Assembly (NCBI GenBank): GCA_023417315.1
Contig: JAEZFW010000069.1
Span: 62,001-126,000 of the forward strand
From: Pseudomonadota bacterium
GTDB lineage: Bacteria; Pseudomonadota; Gammaproteobacteria; Steroidobacterales; Steroidobacteraceae
Reading direction: 5' to 3'
Length of the DNA: 64,000 bases
Position numbers and translations under genes: made by a program. The notes below the pieces were generated by a model that ran no database searches, had not been told where the DNA came from, and saw nothing but the letters and a program-made list of their open reading frames with translations. Shown piece by piece: positions 34,183 through 42,994 of the stretch (position 1 is the first letter of the stretch; each line of letters opens with the position of its first letter).

Positions 34183-34567
34183 TGCTCCCTCTGATCATGT
34201 CCAACATCCCATCCACACTTTCCGTTCGCTGACCGACAGCTTGGTCAGTCCCCTCCCCTGCACCGCAGGGGAGGGCTAAGGTGGGGGCGCGCGTGGCGGC
34301 CGAGTTCCCCTCCCCCGTGCTACGGGGGAGGGTTAGGGTGGGGGCACCCTCACTCATCTTCGCAACCGCGGCATCCGACTCCGCCATCGCCTCCTTGAGC
34401 GCATTCAACCACTGCTGATCCTGAGGCCTCGCGCTCGCGCTCAACTGATCGAGCAGTACACGGCGCTCCTCGATCGTCTTGGGCACATCCTGCCACTGCC
34501 CAGTCATCGCCTGCTGAACGAGCTTATACGTCGCGGCCATGACGCCATCTGCGATGGGTGAAGTCAT
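34178..34567 (-). CDS. fliT: FliT-like flagellar chaperone with repeat-encoded insert
   Basis: 129 residues, helical N-terminal part (MAATYKLVQQAMTGQW, TIEERRVLLDQLSA) like FliT, the FliD chaperone. Residues about 75-107 are two copies of a repeat-derived stretch (APTLTLPRSTGEGN, APTLALPCGAGEGT) that is the translation of the CCTCTCCC intergenic repeat. The C-terminal tail follows in frame. ATG 34567 overlaps the fliS stop (ATGA), which supports the call. Whether the insert is tolerated in the protein is open. Confidence 0.75.
   Translation of the reverse strand: MTSPIADGVMAATYKLVQQAMTGQWQDVPKTIEERRVLLDQLSASARPQDQQWLNALKEAMAESDAAVAKMSEGAPTLTLPRSTGEGNSAATRAPTLALPCGAGEGTDQAVGQRTESVDGMLDMIRGSR
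34247..34346. repeat. Two CCCTCCCC-type palindromic repeats inside fliT
   Basis: Two tandem copies of CTCCCCTGCACCGCAGGGGAG / CCCCTCCCCCGTGCTACGGGGGAGGG followed by TAGGGTGGGGGC. Their combined length keeps the fliT frame open. Confidence 0.85.
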
Positions 34568-34968
34568 TTGCTTCGTGCCTCAGCTGGGATGGACATCCAT
34601 GCGCCGCGAATCTCATGAAGGAGCTTGCTCACTTCCTCGAGGATCTCAGCCTTGTTCTCAATCGATGCCTTGAGGAGTCTACGAGTCATGTAGTCGTAGA
34701 GCTCGGCGAGATTCGCAGCGATCTGTCCGCCGGCCGAAAGATCGAGGCTCGCGTTCAACTCACCGATGATCGCGACCGCCCGATGAATTAGCTGAGCCTT
34801 GTCTGCCGTCTGACCGTGCGCGATGCAACCCTGCGCGGCACGGATGCGTTCGATCGCACCGTCCATCAGCATCACGACCAGCTTATGTGGATCGGCCGCC
34901 GCAACACCCCCGTGCACCGCCGTGTTGCTGTAAGCGGCTAGCTTGTTTGCCAAGGGAAAAGCGGCCAT
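34564..34968 (-). CDS. fliS: Flagellin export chaperone FliS
   Basis: 134 residues. Family marks: AYSNTAVHGGVAAADPHKLV, MLMDGAIERIRAAQG, ELNASLDLSAGGQIAANLAE and LYDYMTRRLLKAS. FliS binds the C-terminus of flagellin and stops early polymerisation. It has its own sigma-28 promoter (35004-35030) and is coupled to fliT. Confidence 0.96.
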   Translation of the reverse strand: MAAFPLANKLAAYSNTAVHGGVAAADPHKLVVMLMDGAIERIRAAQGCIAHGQTADKAQLIHRAVAIIGELNASLDLSAGGQIAANLAELYDYMTRRLLKASIENKAEILEEVSKLLHEIRGAWMSIPAEARSK

Positions 34969-35003
34969 CCGATGCTCCGATCAAGTTGACGAACCTGAAG
35001 AGC

Positions 35004-35030
35004 TTAACGGCGGTTCGTCGGGAGACTTAA
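35004..35030 (-). promoter_or_regulatory. Sigma-28 promoter of fliS-fliT
   Basis: Minus strand TTAAGTCT, 11 nt, GCCGTTAA. The -35 box matches 6 of 8 and the -10 box 7 of 8 of the consensus, with the exact spacer. It lies only a few bases after the fliD stop. Start expected near 34997. Confidence 0.75.
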
Positions 35031-35034
35031 GCGA

Positions 35035-36408
35035 TCAGCGATCACCGCCGATCTTCGGCAGATTTGCGAGTTGCTGCCCAAGATAGGCGGACGTCGATTG
35101 CAGCTGAGCCAGCAATGAATCAAGTGCGGTGAACTGCTTGGAGTAGCGCTGTTCGATCACTAACATGCGCGCGTCCAATGCGGACTGATCATCCTCTAGC
35201 TTCTTCGTACGGTCATCGAGCGATTTATTTCGCTGTGCGATCGACCCGTCGAAAGACAAGTGCGGTGAGACGATCTTGTCCATGCGCTGAGCCACGCCAT
35301 CTTCGTCGCTGAATAGATGTTTTACGGCTTCGAAGTTCCCTTCCAACGCTTCGCGGAGCTTGGCTTGGTCGAGCTCGAGCTTGCCGTCCAATTTCAGGGT
35401 GATGCCGATGCTGGATAACGTATCGTACTCGGCACTGGCGCCTGGTACTGAACGTCCAAGCTCGCGGCGCAGACTGCTCTCGATGTTGCGCACGAGCGAA
35501 TCCCCCAGAAGTGCGCCGGCCTGCTTCGTAGCCGGATTGTAGCTCTGTAAGCTCGCCATCGTACCTGCGACCGAGTTGTACTGAGTGACAAACGCAGTGA
35601 TTCGCGTCGTGATCGCATCGAGATTGCGCTCCACAGTCACTGTGTGCGTGTTGCCCTCGTCAGCCTCGATCAGCTTCAAGGTCACACCTTCGATTGCATC
35701 ATTGATCGTGTTCGATGCGCTGGCGTGATTCGTCCCGGCGATTCGAATCAGAGCATCCTGAGCCGGTCGAACTTCCGTGTATGCGCCTGGCTCTGCTTGC
35801 GAATACGCGAGCGCCTGCAAGGTACCAGTAGCAGTCACTGTGATCGCGTTGTCCTCACCAGTTTGCTGAGCGGTGAGAACCAAGTGGACGCCGTCCGTGC
35901 CATTGACGATCGTGGCCCGAACACTGGTATTGCCCTCCGCGCGATTGATCGCGTCACGAATATTCGCGAGCGTGGCGTTTCCGGAGTCGATGTCGATTGT
36001 GAAACTGTCGTCTCCCACGCCGATCGTGAGAGAGCCCGTCCCTGCAACCGCATTGCCGTCATCGAACGCCCCCGACGATAGTTGGTGAGCCGTGGCGAGG
36101 CGAATGACCTCGACGTCATAGCTTCCCGCCGGCGCCGAGGCGCTTGCTGTGGCGGTGAAGACTGCGTCGTCACTCGATTTCGCCGAGAAGACGTCGAACT
36201 GAATGGAGCTCTTCAGCGCAGAAAGAGACGACTGGAACGAGCTCAGCGCGCCTTTGAGCGTGCCTACTGCTGAGAGCTCTACAGCGACTTGCGACTGTTG
36301 CCTCGTGATCTGCTGTTGCTTGGGCGCACGTTCGGCCGCGACGAGCTGCGACACGAGCGAGCTCAAGTCCATGCCTGAACCGACACCGAGTGATTGGAAC
36401 GTCGCCAT
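35035..36408 (-). CDS. fliD: Flagellar cap protein FliD
   Basis: 457 residues. The N-terminal D0 reads SLGVGSGMDLSSLVSQLVAA. The D2/D3 region holds TASASAPAGSYDVEVIRLA and an acidic middle; the C-terminal coiled-coil (LDDRTKKLEDDQSALDARML, RYSKQFTALDSLLAQL) is typical. It caps the filament and folds flagellin into place. It follows flaG at 27 nt. Confidence 0.95.
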   Translation of the reverse strand: MATFQSLGVGSGMDLSSLVSQLVAAERAPKQQQITRQQSQVAVELSAVGTLKGALSSFQSSLSALKSSIQFDVFSAKSSDDAVFTATASASAPAGSYDVEVIRLATAHQLSSGAFDDGNAVAGTGSLTIGVGDDSFTIDIDSGNATLANIRDAINRAEGNTSVRATIVNGTDGVHLVLTAQQTGEDNAITVTATGTLQALAYSQAEPGAYTEVRPAQDALIRIAGTNHASASNTINDAIEGVTLKLIEADEGNTHTVTVERNLDAITTRITAFVTQYNSVAGTMASLQSYNPATKQAGALLGDSLVRNIESSLRRELGRSVPGASAEYDTLSSIGITLKLDGKLELDQAKLREALEGNFEAVKHLFSDEDGVAQRMDKIVSPHLSFDGSIAQRNKSLDDRTKKLEDDQSALDARMLVIEQRYSKQFTALDSLLAQLQSTSAYLGQQLANLPKIGGDR

Positions 36409-36435
36409 GTCCTCTTTCCTTTATCTATCGCGAGC

Positions 36436-36795
36436 TCAAACGACCAAATCGAGAAGGACCGGTGGCTTCTCTTGCAATGCGCGGGCCATTCTCAAGACTT
36501 CCTCTCCGGGAATCTGCCTGATCACTTCGCCGGTCGCAGGATCACGCACTCGGACGATGATCTCACCGCTCTCGTCGTCGACTTGGAACTGCAACTCCCT
36601 ACTTGCGGCCTTTAAATAGGAATCGATCTGCTCGACGACCGCCTTGACCTGCTCGCTAGTCGGAACCTGTGCTGTCTCAGGTGAAAGTCGAACATTCGGC
36701 GTTCGGTGCTCGACGGCCGTGCGTCGCGCAGGGACTTCCGCTACCGCGAGCGTCCCGGCTGCTTTGCCAGTCTTCCTCAGCGCGAAGTCGTTCAT
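36436..36795 (-). CDS. flaG: FlaG family protein
   Basis: 119 residues: a disordered basic N-terminus (about 1-45) and the compact FlaG domain with SRELQFQVDDESGEIIVRV, DPATGEVIRQIPGEEVLRMA. FlaG is linked to filament length in some species. The ribosome site GAGGAG lies at good distance. It sits between fliC and fliD, its usual place. Confidence 0.93.
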   Translation of the reverse strand: MNDFALRKTGKAAGTLAVAEVPARRTAVEHRTPNVRLSPETAQVPTSEQVKAVVEQIDSYLKAASRELQFQVDDESGEIIVRVRDPATGEVIRQIPGEEVLRMARALQEKPPVLLDLVV

Positions 36796-36824
36796 GTACG
36801 ACTCCTCGACAGATGCAAAATGCG

Positions 36825-36862
36825 ACAGGCAGTGAGAGTCTTGCGACCCTCACCGCCTGCCT
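36825..36862 (-). terminator. Strong hairpin after fliC
   Basis: Outer CAGGCA/TGCCTG and inner GTGAGAGTC/GACCCTCAC (one mismatch) around a TTGC loop. On the minus strand a short T run (CATTTTGC) follows about 8 nt after the stem. It could end most of the fliC message before flaG. Confidence 0.6.
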
Positions 36863-36915
36863 GGATCCAGCTCTTAGTACGGAGCTTGATCATCGCATCA
36901 CGTACTCACCGCTCA

Positions 36916-38361
36916 TTAGCGAAGCAGCGAGAGGACGTTCTGCGGGACCTGGTTCGCCTGAGCGACCATCGCCGTACCTGCCTGCTGCAGGATCTGGGCG
37001 CGGGTCAACGCAGCCGTCTCGGCGGCGAAGTCCGTGTCCTGAATGCGGCTGCGGGAAGCCGTGAGGTTCTCCGTGACCGCCTGCAGGTTGTTGATCGTCG
37101 ACTCGAAGCGGTTCTGGATCGCACCGAGTGTGCTGCGCAGCTCGCTGACTGACGTCAGCGCTGCATCGACACGCTGGATGGCATCATTCGCGCTCTCGAC
37201 GTCGTTCACGTCCACCGTCGTGAGATTGCCGGAGGTTGCGATCGTACCGCTCGACAGACCCAAGGCTGTCGTGCCCGCACCGGCGCCGATCTCCAGGTCC
37301 ACCGGAGACGACAGGCTCAGATACCCAGTCTCAGCATCGATCGAGGCGTACACGTTGCCGATCGAGTTGATCGTATCGACGAAGTGCTGTGCGCTCGTGT
37401 AAGTGCCGGCCAAGTCCACGGCCGAGCCCTCTCCAACCGTGAGGCTGAATGCACCGACGGTAGTCGAACTATCTGCCGCCGCCGTCACCCCTGCGCCGAA
37501 GGTTGCGAACGTACCCGCATTGGCGCCAGACAGATCAGAGGAGATCGCCACTTCGAACGAACGCCCGTCCAACGCGCGGAACTCAAGCGTGCCCGCTGCG
37601 GCAGTGCCGACTACATAGATGCCGGCGGCATTGAGCGCGTCCGTATCGAGACCCGAGTCGATCTCAGCTGCGGTCACATCATCGGCCGCTGCACTCGAGG
37701 TGTAGCTGAATGCGTTGATGCCGTCGACGCTGATCGAGAACGTCTCACCGCCCGCTCCCGCGACACCGGTCGTGAAGGCGCCGCTTGCGCCAGAGGTCGA
37801 ACCGAAGACCGTCGCAAGATTGACGTTGCCTTCGGTACTCGCCACAGCGCCGATCGAAGCCGTGCGCATGCTCGTGTTCAGGCCGACCGAAATGGTCTCG
37901 CCGACGTTTGCGCCAACTTGGAACGTGGCATTGCCGAAGGAACCGTCCAACACCTTGCGGCCGTTGAACGAAGTCTGCCCGGCGATGCGCTCGATTTCCG
38001 CCAAGCGCTGCTGCACTTCCTGGTCCAACGCAGCGCGGTCGCTGTCGCTGTTCGTCGCATTGGCCGACTGCACGGCCAGTTCTCGAATACGTTGCAGGTT
38101 GTTCGTGACTTCCTGCAGAGCGCCTTCGGTCGTCTGCGCAAGCGAGATACCGTCATTCGCGTTACGCGCTGCCTGGTTGAGGCCGCGGATCTGCGTCGTC
38201 ATGCGATCGGAAATCGCGAGTCCGGCAGCGTCGTCCTTCGCGCTGTTGATGCGCAAGCCCGAGGACAAGCGCTGCAGCGAAGTCGCGAGCTGGTTGCCTG
38301 ATGTCGTCAGATTGCGCTGTGCGTTCAGCGACATCACGTTCGTGTTGATGACAAGTGCCAT
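36916..38361 (-). CDS. fliC: Flagellin FliC
   Basis: 481 residues. The conserved D0/D1 ends are clear: MALVINTNVMSLNAQRNL, SSGLRINSAKDDAAGLAI at the N-terminus and DFAAETAALTRAQILQQAG, NQVPQNVLSLLR at the C-terminus. The middle (about 175-390) is a variable surface domain rich in Ala, Gly, Ser and Asp with flagellin-IN-like segments. It is the only flagellin in the window. It has its own sigma-28 promoter and a leader of about 94 nt. Confidence 0.98.
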   Translation of the reverse strand: MALVINTNVMSLNAQRNLTTSGNQLATSLQRLSSGLRINSAKDDAAGLAISDRMTTQIRGLNQAARNANDGISLAQTTEGALQEVTNNLQRIRELAVQSANATNSDSDRAALDQEVQQRLAEIERIAGQTSFNGRKVLDGSFGNATFQVGANVGETISVGLNTSMRTASIGAVASTEGNVNLATVFGSTSGASGAFTTGVAGAGGETFSISVDGINAFSYTSSAAADDVTAAEIDSGLDTDALNAAGIYVVGTAAAGTLEFRALDGRSFEVAISSDLSGANAGTFATFGAGVTAAADSSTTVGAFSLTVGEGSAVDLAGTYTSAQHFVDTINSIGNVYASIDAETGYLSLSSPVDLEIGAGAGTTALGLSSGTIATSGNLTTVDVNDVESANDAIQRVDAALTSVSELRSTLGAIQNRFESTINNLQAVTENLTASRSRIQDTDFAAETAALTRAQILQQAGTAMVAQANQVPQNVLSLLR

Positions 38362-38461
38362 GAAACTAACTCCTGGTGTTTACCTTTACCGAGAACGCCC
38401 GTCCTCGGCTCTAATTTCAGCACTGGCGTTGTGATGCGCGCCGATCTGCTGTTCATGGCCT

Positions 38462-38488
38462 GTATCGGAGCGTCTCAGGCGAACTTGA
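38462..38488 (-). promoter_or_regulatory. Sigma-28 promoter of fliC
   Basis: Minus strand TCAAGTTC, 11 nt, TCCGATAC: 6 of 8 matches in each box and the exact spacer. Expected start near 38455. Confidence 0.75.
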
Positions 38489-38567
38489 GACGCCGAAACA
38501 TCATCGTTGGAAAGTGTGGAGAAGCTCACGGTAAGCGAAGACGTTATGCGCTGCGCGATAGCGTCCG

Positions 38568-38589
38568 GACCGTCAGAGACTTGACGGTC
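38568..38589 (-). terminator. Hairpin after flgL
   Basis: GACCGTCA, 6-nt loop, TGACGGTC: a perfect 8-bp stem 30 nt after the flgL stop and upstream of the fliC promoter. No T-tract follows, so termination is only possible, not shown. Confidence 0.45.
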
Positions 38590-38618
38590 AGGAGCGGACG
38601 AGACGCCGCATTCTTCGG

Positions 38619-39818
38619 TCACTTCAGATAGTTAAACAGCGAAAGTTGCGAAATCTGCACGTATGAGGCCTGCGCCGCCTGAAGGCCAACGAGTTGTTGG
38701 TTCATACGTGTGATCGCTTCGGCGTAATCGAGATCCTCGAGCTCGGACTTCATGCGCTTGAGCTCCACCTTCTGATCCTCCCGGGCCGATTCCGCTGATT
38801 CGAGAGCCGACAAACGAGCCCCGATCTCAGCGCGAACCTGCAGCAAGTGATCTTCTGTGACATCCAGCTGCTGTAGGGCCTGCGCCATGTTCGAGCTGAA
38901 GTGCGCCTGGGTCGGCGCTGAAGTTCCTTCGAGCGTGTCGATCAAACCCTGTAACGTAGAGAACACGTCTTCGGACCTGCTGCGCGACACTGTGAATCGA
39001 TCACCTTGGGCAGGCATCCCGGTCATGTCGAATTTGATCCCATTGAACTCGATCGAACCGCCGGCGGTGTACGTACCGGTGCCAACTTGATTGTTGGCGC
39101 TGTCGAGAATCTCGTAATCACCAGTCGCGGACGTGAAGCTCACGGTGTAGTCGCCCGCACCTGCTTGCCACGCCGCTCGGTCAACGACCGAGCTCGCACC
39201 CAGTACGCCCTCCCCGATGTTCGCCGCAGATGCACCGAGCACGAAGCTGCCATTGCCCTCGGGTATCTTGAGGAACACGTCGAATCCTGAATGACTATCT
39301 TCCACGCGCTGCGTGGGCCCGATCTGCAGCAGGCGATTGCCTTGATCGCCATCGTATGAGACGCCGCCGGCCGTCATCGAGAACGGTTGCGTCCGTGTTG
39401 CATAGCCAGAGAACAGGAATTCGCCCTGCGCATCGCGTCGGTTGGCGATGTCGACCAACTCTCCGAGGCGCTGGCGCAACTCGATAGCGATCATGCGTCG
39501 GTCTTCTGAACCGAGCGGTGCGTTGTTTCCCTGGACAGCGAGGGTACGTACGCGCGTTAAGAGATTGCCGACGTCCTGCAAGGATTGTTCTTCCAATGAG
39601 AGCCGGTTCGTTGCCATGTCGGCGTTGGCTTTGTACTGATCAGACTCCTGCAACGCCCGCTGCAACTCCAAAATATGCACCGCTGCCGCCGGATCATCCG
39701 CGGGCGTCTGCACGCGCTTGCCTGTCGCAATCTGATTCTGGATCTTCGACAGCGCGGATTGCTGCTGCAACATTGCTGTCAGCGCGTTGTAGTGCATGCC
39801 GGATGTCGAGATACGCAT
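38619..39818 (-). CDS. flgL: Hook-filament junction protein FlgL
   Basis: About 399 residues. MRISTSGMHYNALTAMLQQ at the start and LDYAEAITRMNQQLVGLQAA near the end are flagellin-like ends shared by FlgL. The middle holds a variable domain with GEFLFSGYATRTQPF. ATG 39821 and 39818 are adjacent; I use the second. It follows flgK at 8 nt and closes the flg operon. Confidence 0.95.
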   Translation of the reverse strand: MRISTSGMHYNALTAMLQQQSALSKIQNQIATGKRVQTPADDPAAAVHILELQRALQESDQYKANADMATNRLSLEEQSLQDVGNLLTRVRTLAVQGNNAPLGSEDRRMIAIELRQRLGELVDIANRRDAQGEFLFSGYATRTQPFSMTAGGVSYDGDQGNRLLQIGPTQRVEDSHSGFDVFLKIPEGNGSFVLGASAANIGEGVLGASSVVDRAAWQAGAGDYTVSFTSATGDYEILDSANNQVGTGTYTAGGSIEFNGIKFDMTGMPAQGDRFTVSRSRSEDVFSTLQGLIDTLEGTSAPTQAHFSSNMAQALQQLDVTEDHLLQVRAEIGARLSALESAESAREDQKVELKRMKSELEDLDYAEAITRMNQQLVGLQAAQASYVQISQLSLFNYLK

Positions 39819-39829
39819 CACTTCACCTG

Positions 39830-41731
39830 TTATCTTTGCGTCGCGTTCAGCAGCGCCTGGAACATTGTGTCCGCCACGCGGATCAGCTGAGCTGCGGCTT
39901 GATAGGCCTGCTGATACTTGAGGAGGTTCGCCGCCTCTTCATCGAGGTTCACGCCGGACACGCTGTCGCGTGTCGCGAGATTCTCCTCGTGCACGACCGC
40001 TTGGGCATCGCGGTTGACTTGCGCTTGACGTGTTGCCACGCCAATGCCGCCGACGAACTGGCCGACCGCGCCGCTCAGCGTGGTCGTACCGTTGTTCAGC
40101 ACGGGACTTTGCAAAGCATTCGCCAATGCGAGCGCATTGCGGTTATCACCGGTGCCGCTCGTGTTGCGACCCACGGTAAAGGTATCGCCCACCGCAGGTG
40201 CACCTGTGATCTCGACTCGCCAGCCGTTGTGCAGGATCTCGATGGGTTGACCCGACGTGAAAGTCTGATCCGGTCCGCCATCGATCGAGTATGTGTTTGC
40301 GCCAGTGATCTCGATCTGGACATTCGCACCGATCGTGAAGGTGTCGAAGTCGGCGATCGTGCCTGAGGAAATTGCACCCGTGCCCGTGTTGTCTGGATCA
40401 ACCGCCGTTCGGATCGGGGAAGCGGCCGCGATCTGCGAGGGATCGCTGATGAGCACCTGTAGATCGGAAACCGCCGCTCGCGTAGGGCGGATCAAGAACT
40501 CATCCCCCACCTGCGCACCTGCGCCGACCTCGATTTCGAGCCCATCCGCTGTGAAGGGAGTGGCCGCGCTGCCGTCACCAGCCATCGCCACTGCTGCACC
40601 GGTATCCGCGTATCGCAACTGCCATCCGGTACCTGTGAGCTCGAGAATGTAGTCGCGCTGCGTGAGACCTTCGACGTCTCCAATGGTAGTTGTGACAGTC
40701 GCCGAACCCTGATTCAGCGAGCTCGCCAACGACTCGGGGGTACCCATCGCGAAGAATTGGCCTCCCGCATTACCCGAGAGGTCGATGCCCTGTGCGTGCT
40801 GTTCGTTGACGACGCTGGCAAGCCCAACGCTGATGCGCCCGAGTGCATTGTGCGCAGGATCGAGCTGTTCGCGGCGAAAATCCAAGAGGCCACCGAGCAC
40901 ACCGCCGCTGATGTTTCGCGAGATGTCGGTTGCACCACCACCCTGCGTTCGCATCGAGATGCCAAGTCGCGTGGGATCGAACGGATCCTGAACCGTCGAG
41001 AGCTCGCTCGCGGTCGCGCCGAGCACGAGCGGTTGCCCATTACCGATGAACACGTTGACCGTTCCGCCATCCTGATTCACGGCGTTCACGGACACCTTCA
41101 TCGAGAGCTCATCGAGCAGGCGATCGCGCTGATCCAAGAGGTCATTCGGCGGCTGCCCACCCGTGCGCGCGAAACCTTCTTGGATCTCCTGGTTGAGCTT
41201 CGCAATTCCTTGCGCGAGGGCGTTGATCTCTTGCACCTCGCTGCGCAATCGGAAGTTCACCTCATTGTCCATGTCCTGCAGGCGCGAGTCGAAGTACTGT
41301 AAGCGCTGCTGCAAGGTTTGAGCTTCGCTCAAGAGAACTTGTCGGGCCGGAATGGACGCAGGCGAGTTTGCAACGCCTTGGAACGCATTCACGAACTTCT
41401 GCAGGCTCGCGGTGAGTCCGTTTGTGGAATCCCCGAACATGTTATTCAGGCGCTCAGCGTTCGATGCATAAACATCGAGACGCTCCAAGCTGCTCGAGGT
41501 GGTGCGCGCTTGCACGGCGATGAAGTCGTCGTACATGCGCCGAACGGTATTGACGCTGACGCCCTGGCCTACCCAGCCATTGCCATAAGGCTCCGCAGGT
41601 CGAGTGCCCAGCTCGACACGCTGGCGGCTGTACCCTGGTGTGTTGACGTTCGAAATGTTGTGGCTGGTAACGTCCAACGCGCGTTGGAACGCGAGCAGAC
41701 CTGATACGCTCGTTCCGAGAAAATCAGCCAT
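39830..41731 (-). CDS. flgK: Hook-filament junction protein FlgK
   Basis: 633 residues. The N-terminus has the rod-type motif SGLLAFQRALDVTSHNISNV NTPGYSRQ; the C-terminus has DSVSGVNLDEEAANLLKYQQ AYQAAAQLI. A large middle domain repeats GTIADFDTFTIGANV-like and VGDTFTVGRN beta strands. It joins hook to filament with FlgL. It is longer than the E. coli protein because of the extra middle domains. Confidence 0.96.
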   Translation of the reverse strand: MADFLGTSVSGLLAFQRALDVTSHNISNVNTPGYSRQRVELGTRPAEPYGNGWVGQGVSVNTVRRMYDDFIAVQARTTSSSLERLDVYASNAERLNNMFGDSTNGLTASLQKFVNAFQGVANSPASIPARQVLLSEAQTLQQRLQYFDSRLQDMDNEVNFRLRSEVQEINALAQGIAKLNQEIQEGFARTGGQPPNDLLDQRDRLLDELSMKVSVNAVNQDGGTVNVFIGNGQPLVLGATASELSTVQDPFDPTRLGISMRTQGGGATDISRNISGGVLGGLLDFRREQLDPAHNALGRISVGLASVVNEQHAQGIDLSGNAGGQFFAMGTPESLASSLNQGSATVTTTIGDVEGLTQRDYILELTGTGWQLRYADTGAAVAMAGDGSAATPFTADGLEIEVGAGAQVGDEFLIRPTRAAVSDLQVLISDPSQIAAASPIRTAVDPDNTGTGAISSGTIADFDTFTIGANVQIEITGANTYSIDGGPDQTFTSGQPIEILHNGWRVEITGAPAVGDTFTVGRNTSGTGDNRNALALANALQSPVLNNGTTTLSGAVGQFVGGIGVATRQAQVNRDAQAVVHEENLATRDSVSGVNLDEEAANLLKYQQAYQAAAQLIRVADTMFQALLNATQR

Positions 41732-41767
41732 GAGTGCTCCGAGCCCTGCGCATGGCGAGGCTGTTGT

Positions 41768-41880
41768 TAAGGCTGTAGGCCGTAGGCTCTAGGCTGTAGC
41801 CAGACGTCCTGTTCAGCGCAGCGCGCTGAACACACACGGTTCCTTCCCCCGCCTCGCGGGGGAAGGTTGGGATGGGGGCA
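41768..41880. repeat. GTAGGCT word arm plus CCCCCGCC repeat before flgK
   Basis: Words GTAGGCC, GTAGGCT, CTAGGCT end at GTAGCCAGACG, then a hairpin GTTCAGCGCAGCGCGCTGAAC, then instead of an inverted word arm a CCCCCGCCTCGCGGGGGAAGG repeat. So the right half has been replaced by another repeat type. The flgJ stop is 8 nt away. Confidence 0.75.
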
Positions 41881-41887
41881 TCTTCTC

Positions 41888-42853
41888 TCACGAGCGCACT
41901 CCTGCATTCTCTATCGGCGCATTCGCGGCTTGCTTGAGGTGCTCGTCAGCGGTCAGAGCGCGTAGCTCGCGCGCGACGGAAACGATCTTCTTCGCGTAAT
42001 TCGGATCAGTGGCGTAGCCACCTTCCTGAAGTGCAGTCGCGAAGCTCGTGACATCGCTGCCGCAACCGAGCGCCTGCTCGTAACGCGGGTTGTTTCGTAT
42101 GAGAGCTGCGTAATCCTTGAAGCTATCGGCCGGCGAGCTGTAGGCGCGGAACCGTTCGGCCTTCCTCACGGGCAGACCATCCTCGAACTCGAGCGTCGGC
42201 ACGTTCACCGTGCCACCAGACCAGCGTCCCGTTGCCTTGATGCCGAAGAAATTGTAGCTGCACTCGCCTTGCGCATTGCGTGGCACGGACTGCCCCCAGC
42301 CGGTCTCGAGCGCAGCTTGAGCGAGCAGCGCATGAGGATCGACACCGAGCTCGCGTGCGGCGGCTTCGGCATGCGGCAGGAACTTGCGAACGAAATCCGC
42401 TTTCGATGTCGTAAGCGGTGCGTGCGTAACGTTGCCCCCGCCCTGCGCTCCTTCGACGACCGGGGGAGGGATAGAGGCACTGTTCAGCGTTTGCCGTCCA
42501 CCGTCCACCGTCTGCTGTCCGCCGTTCACACCGCTGGCGGTTACGCCGCCTGCCAACTGGCGCATGAGCATGTCGGCCAACCCTAGGCCTTTACCCTTCG
42601 ACAAGTGCAACGCCATCTGGTCGTCGAACATGTCTTGATAGAAATCTGCTTGATCGCTCCCAAACAGCGAATCGCCGCCGAAGCTCTTGTTCGCTTCGCG
42701 CATGCTCTTCAACAGCATCTGCGTGAACAGACTCTCGAACTGCTTTGCAGCTTCCTTCAACGCAGCCGGATCCTGAGCCTTCGCATCTTGCTTCAAAGAC
42801 GCGAGCGCCTGCGGATCGGCGAAGAAGGAGGCGTTGTTGATCGGAGAGGTCAT
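41888..42853 (-). CDS. flgJ: Rod-cap and peptidoglycan hydrolase FlgJ
   Basis: 321 residues in two domains. The rod-cap domain (about 20-100, KQFESLFTQMLLKSMREAN) and the C-terminal glucosaminidase (about 150-310) with the catalytic Glu183 in AALETGWG and YNFFGIKA. The linker holds NGGQQTVDGGRQTLNS (about 110-125), encoded by a GAACGGC-type word unit. It opens the cell wall for the rod. Confidence 0.95.
   Translation of the reverse strand: MTSPINNASFFADPQALASLKQDAKAQDPAALKEAAKQFESLFTQMLLKSMREANKSFGGDSLFGSDQADFYQDMFDDQMALHLSKGKGLGLADMLMRQLAGGVTASGVNGGQQTVDGGRQTLNSASIPPPVVEGAQGGGNVTHAPLTTSKADFVRKFLPHAEAAARELGVDPHALLAQAALETGWGQSVPRNAQGECSYNFFGIKATGRWSGGTVNVPTLEFEDGLPVRKAERFRAYSSPADSFKDYAALIRNNPRYEQALGCGSDVTSFATALQEGGYATDPNYAKKIVSVARELRALTADEHLKQAANAPIENAGVRS
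42499..42529. repeat. GAACGGC-type word unit inside flgJ
   Basis: A 31-nt unit in frame in the inter-domain linker. It matches the unit 45116-45146 in 27 of 31 positions. Repeats thus enter flgJ without breaking the frame. Confidence 0.8.
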
Positions 42854-42994
42854 GGCTATCGCTCGTGACGCGTGACGGGTGACGCGTGACCGGCAAGAAG
42901 CACGTCGCGTATGCGACGTGCATGAGGCGCCACGATGGGACGGGAGTCGTTCATTGTTACCTCCTCTTGCTCGTCACTCGTCACCTCATCGTCA
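42853..42994. repeat. Word hairpin, GTGACGC family, between flgI and flgJ
   Basis: Left arm 42853-42884 (GTGACGC, GTGACGG, GTGACGC, GTGACCG) ends at GGCAAGAAG and continues into the hairpin GCACGTCGCGTATGCGACGTGC. Right arm about 42960-42994 ends at GAGCAAGAGG. The flgI stop codon TGA is the first base triplet of the right arm. Confidence 0.85.
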
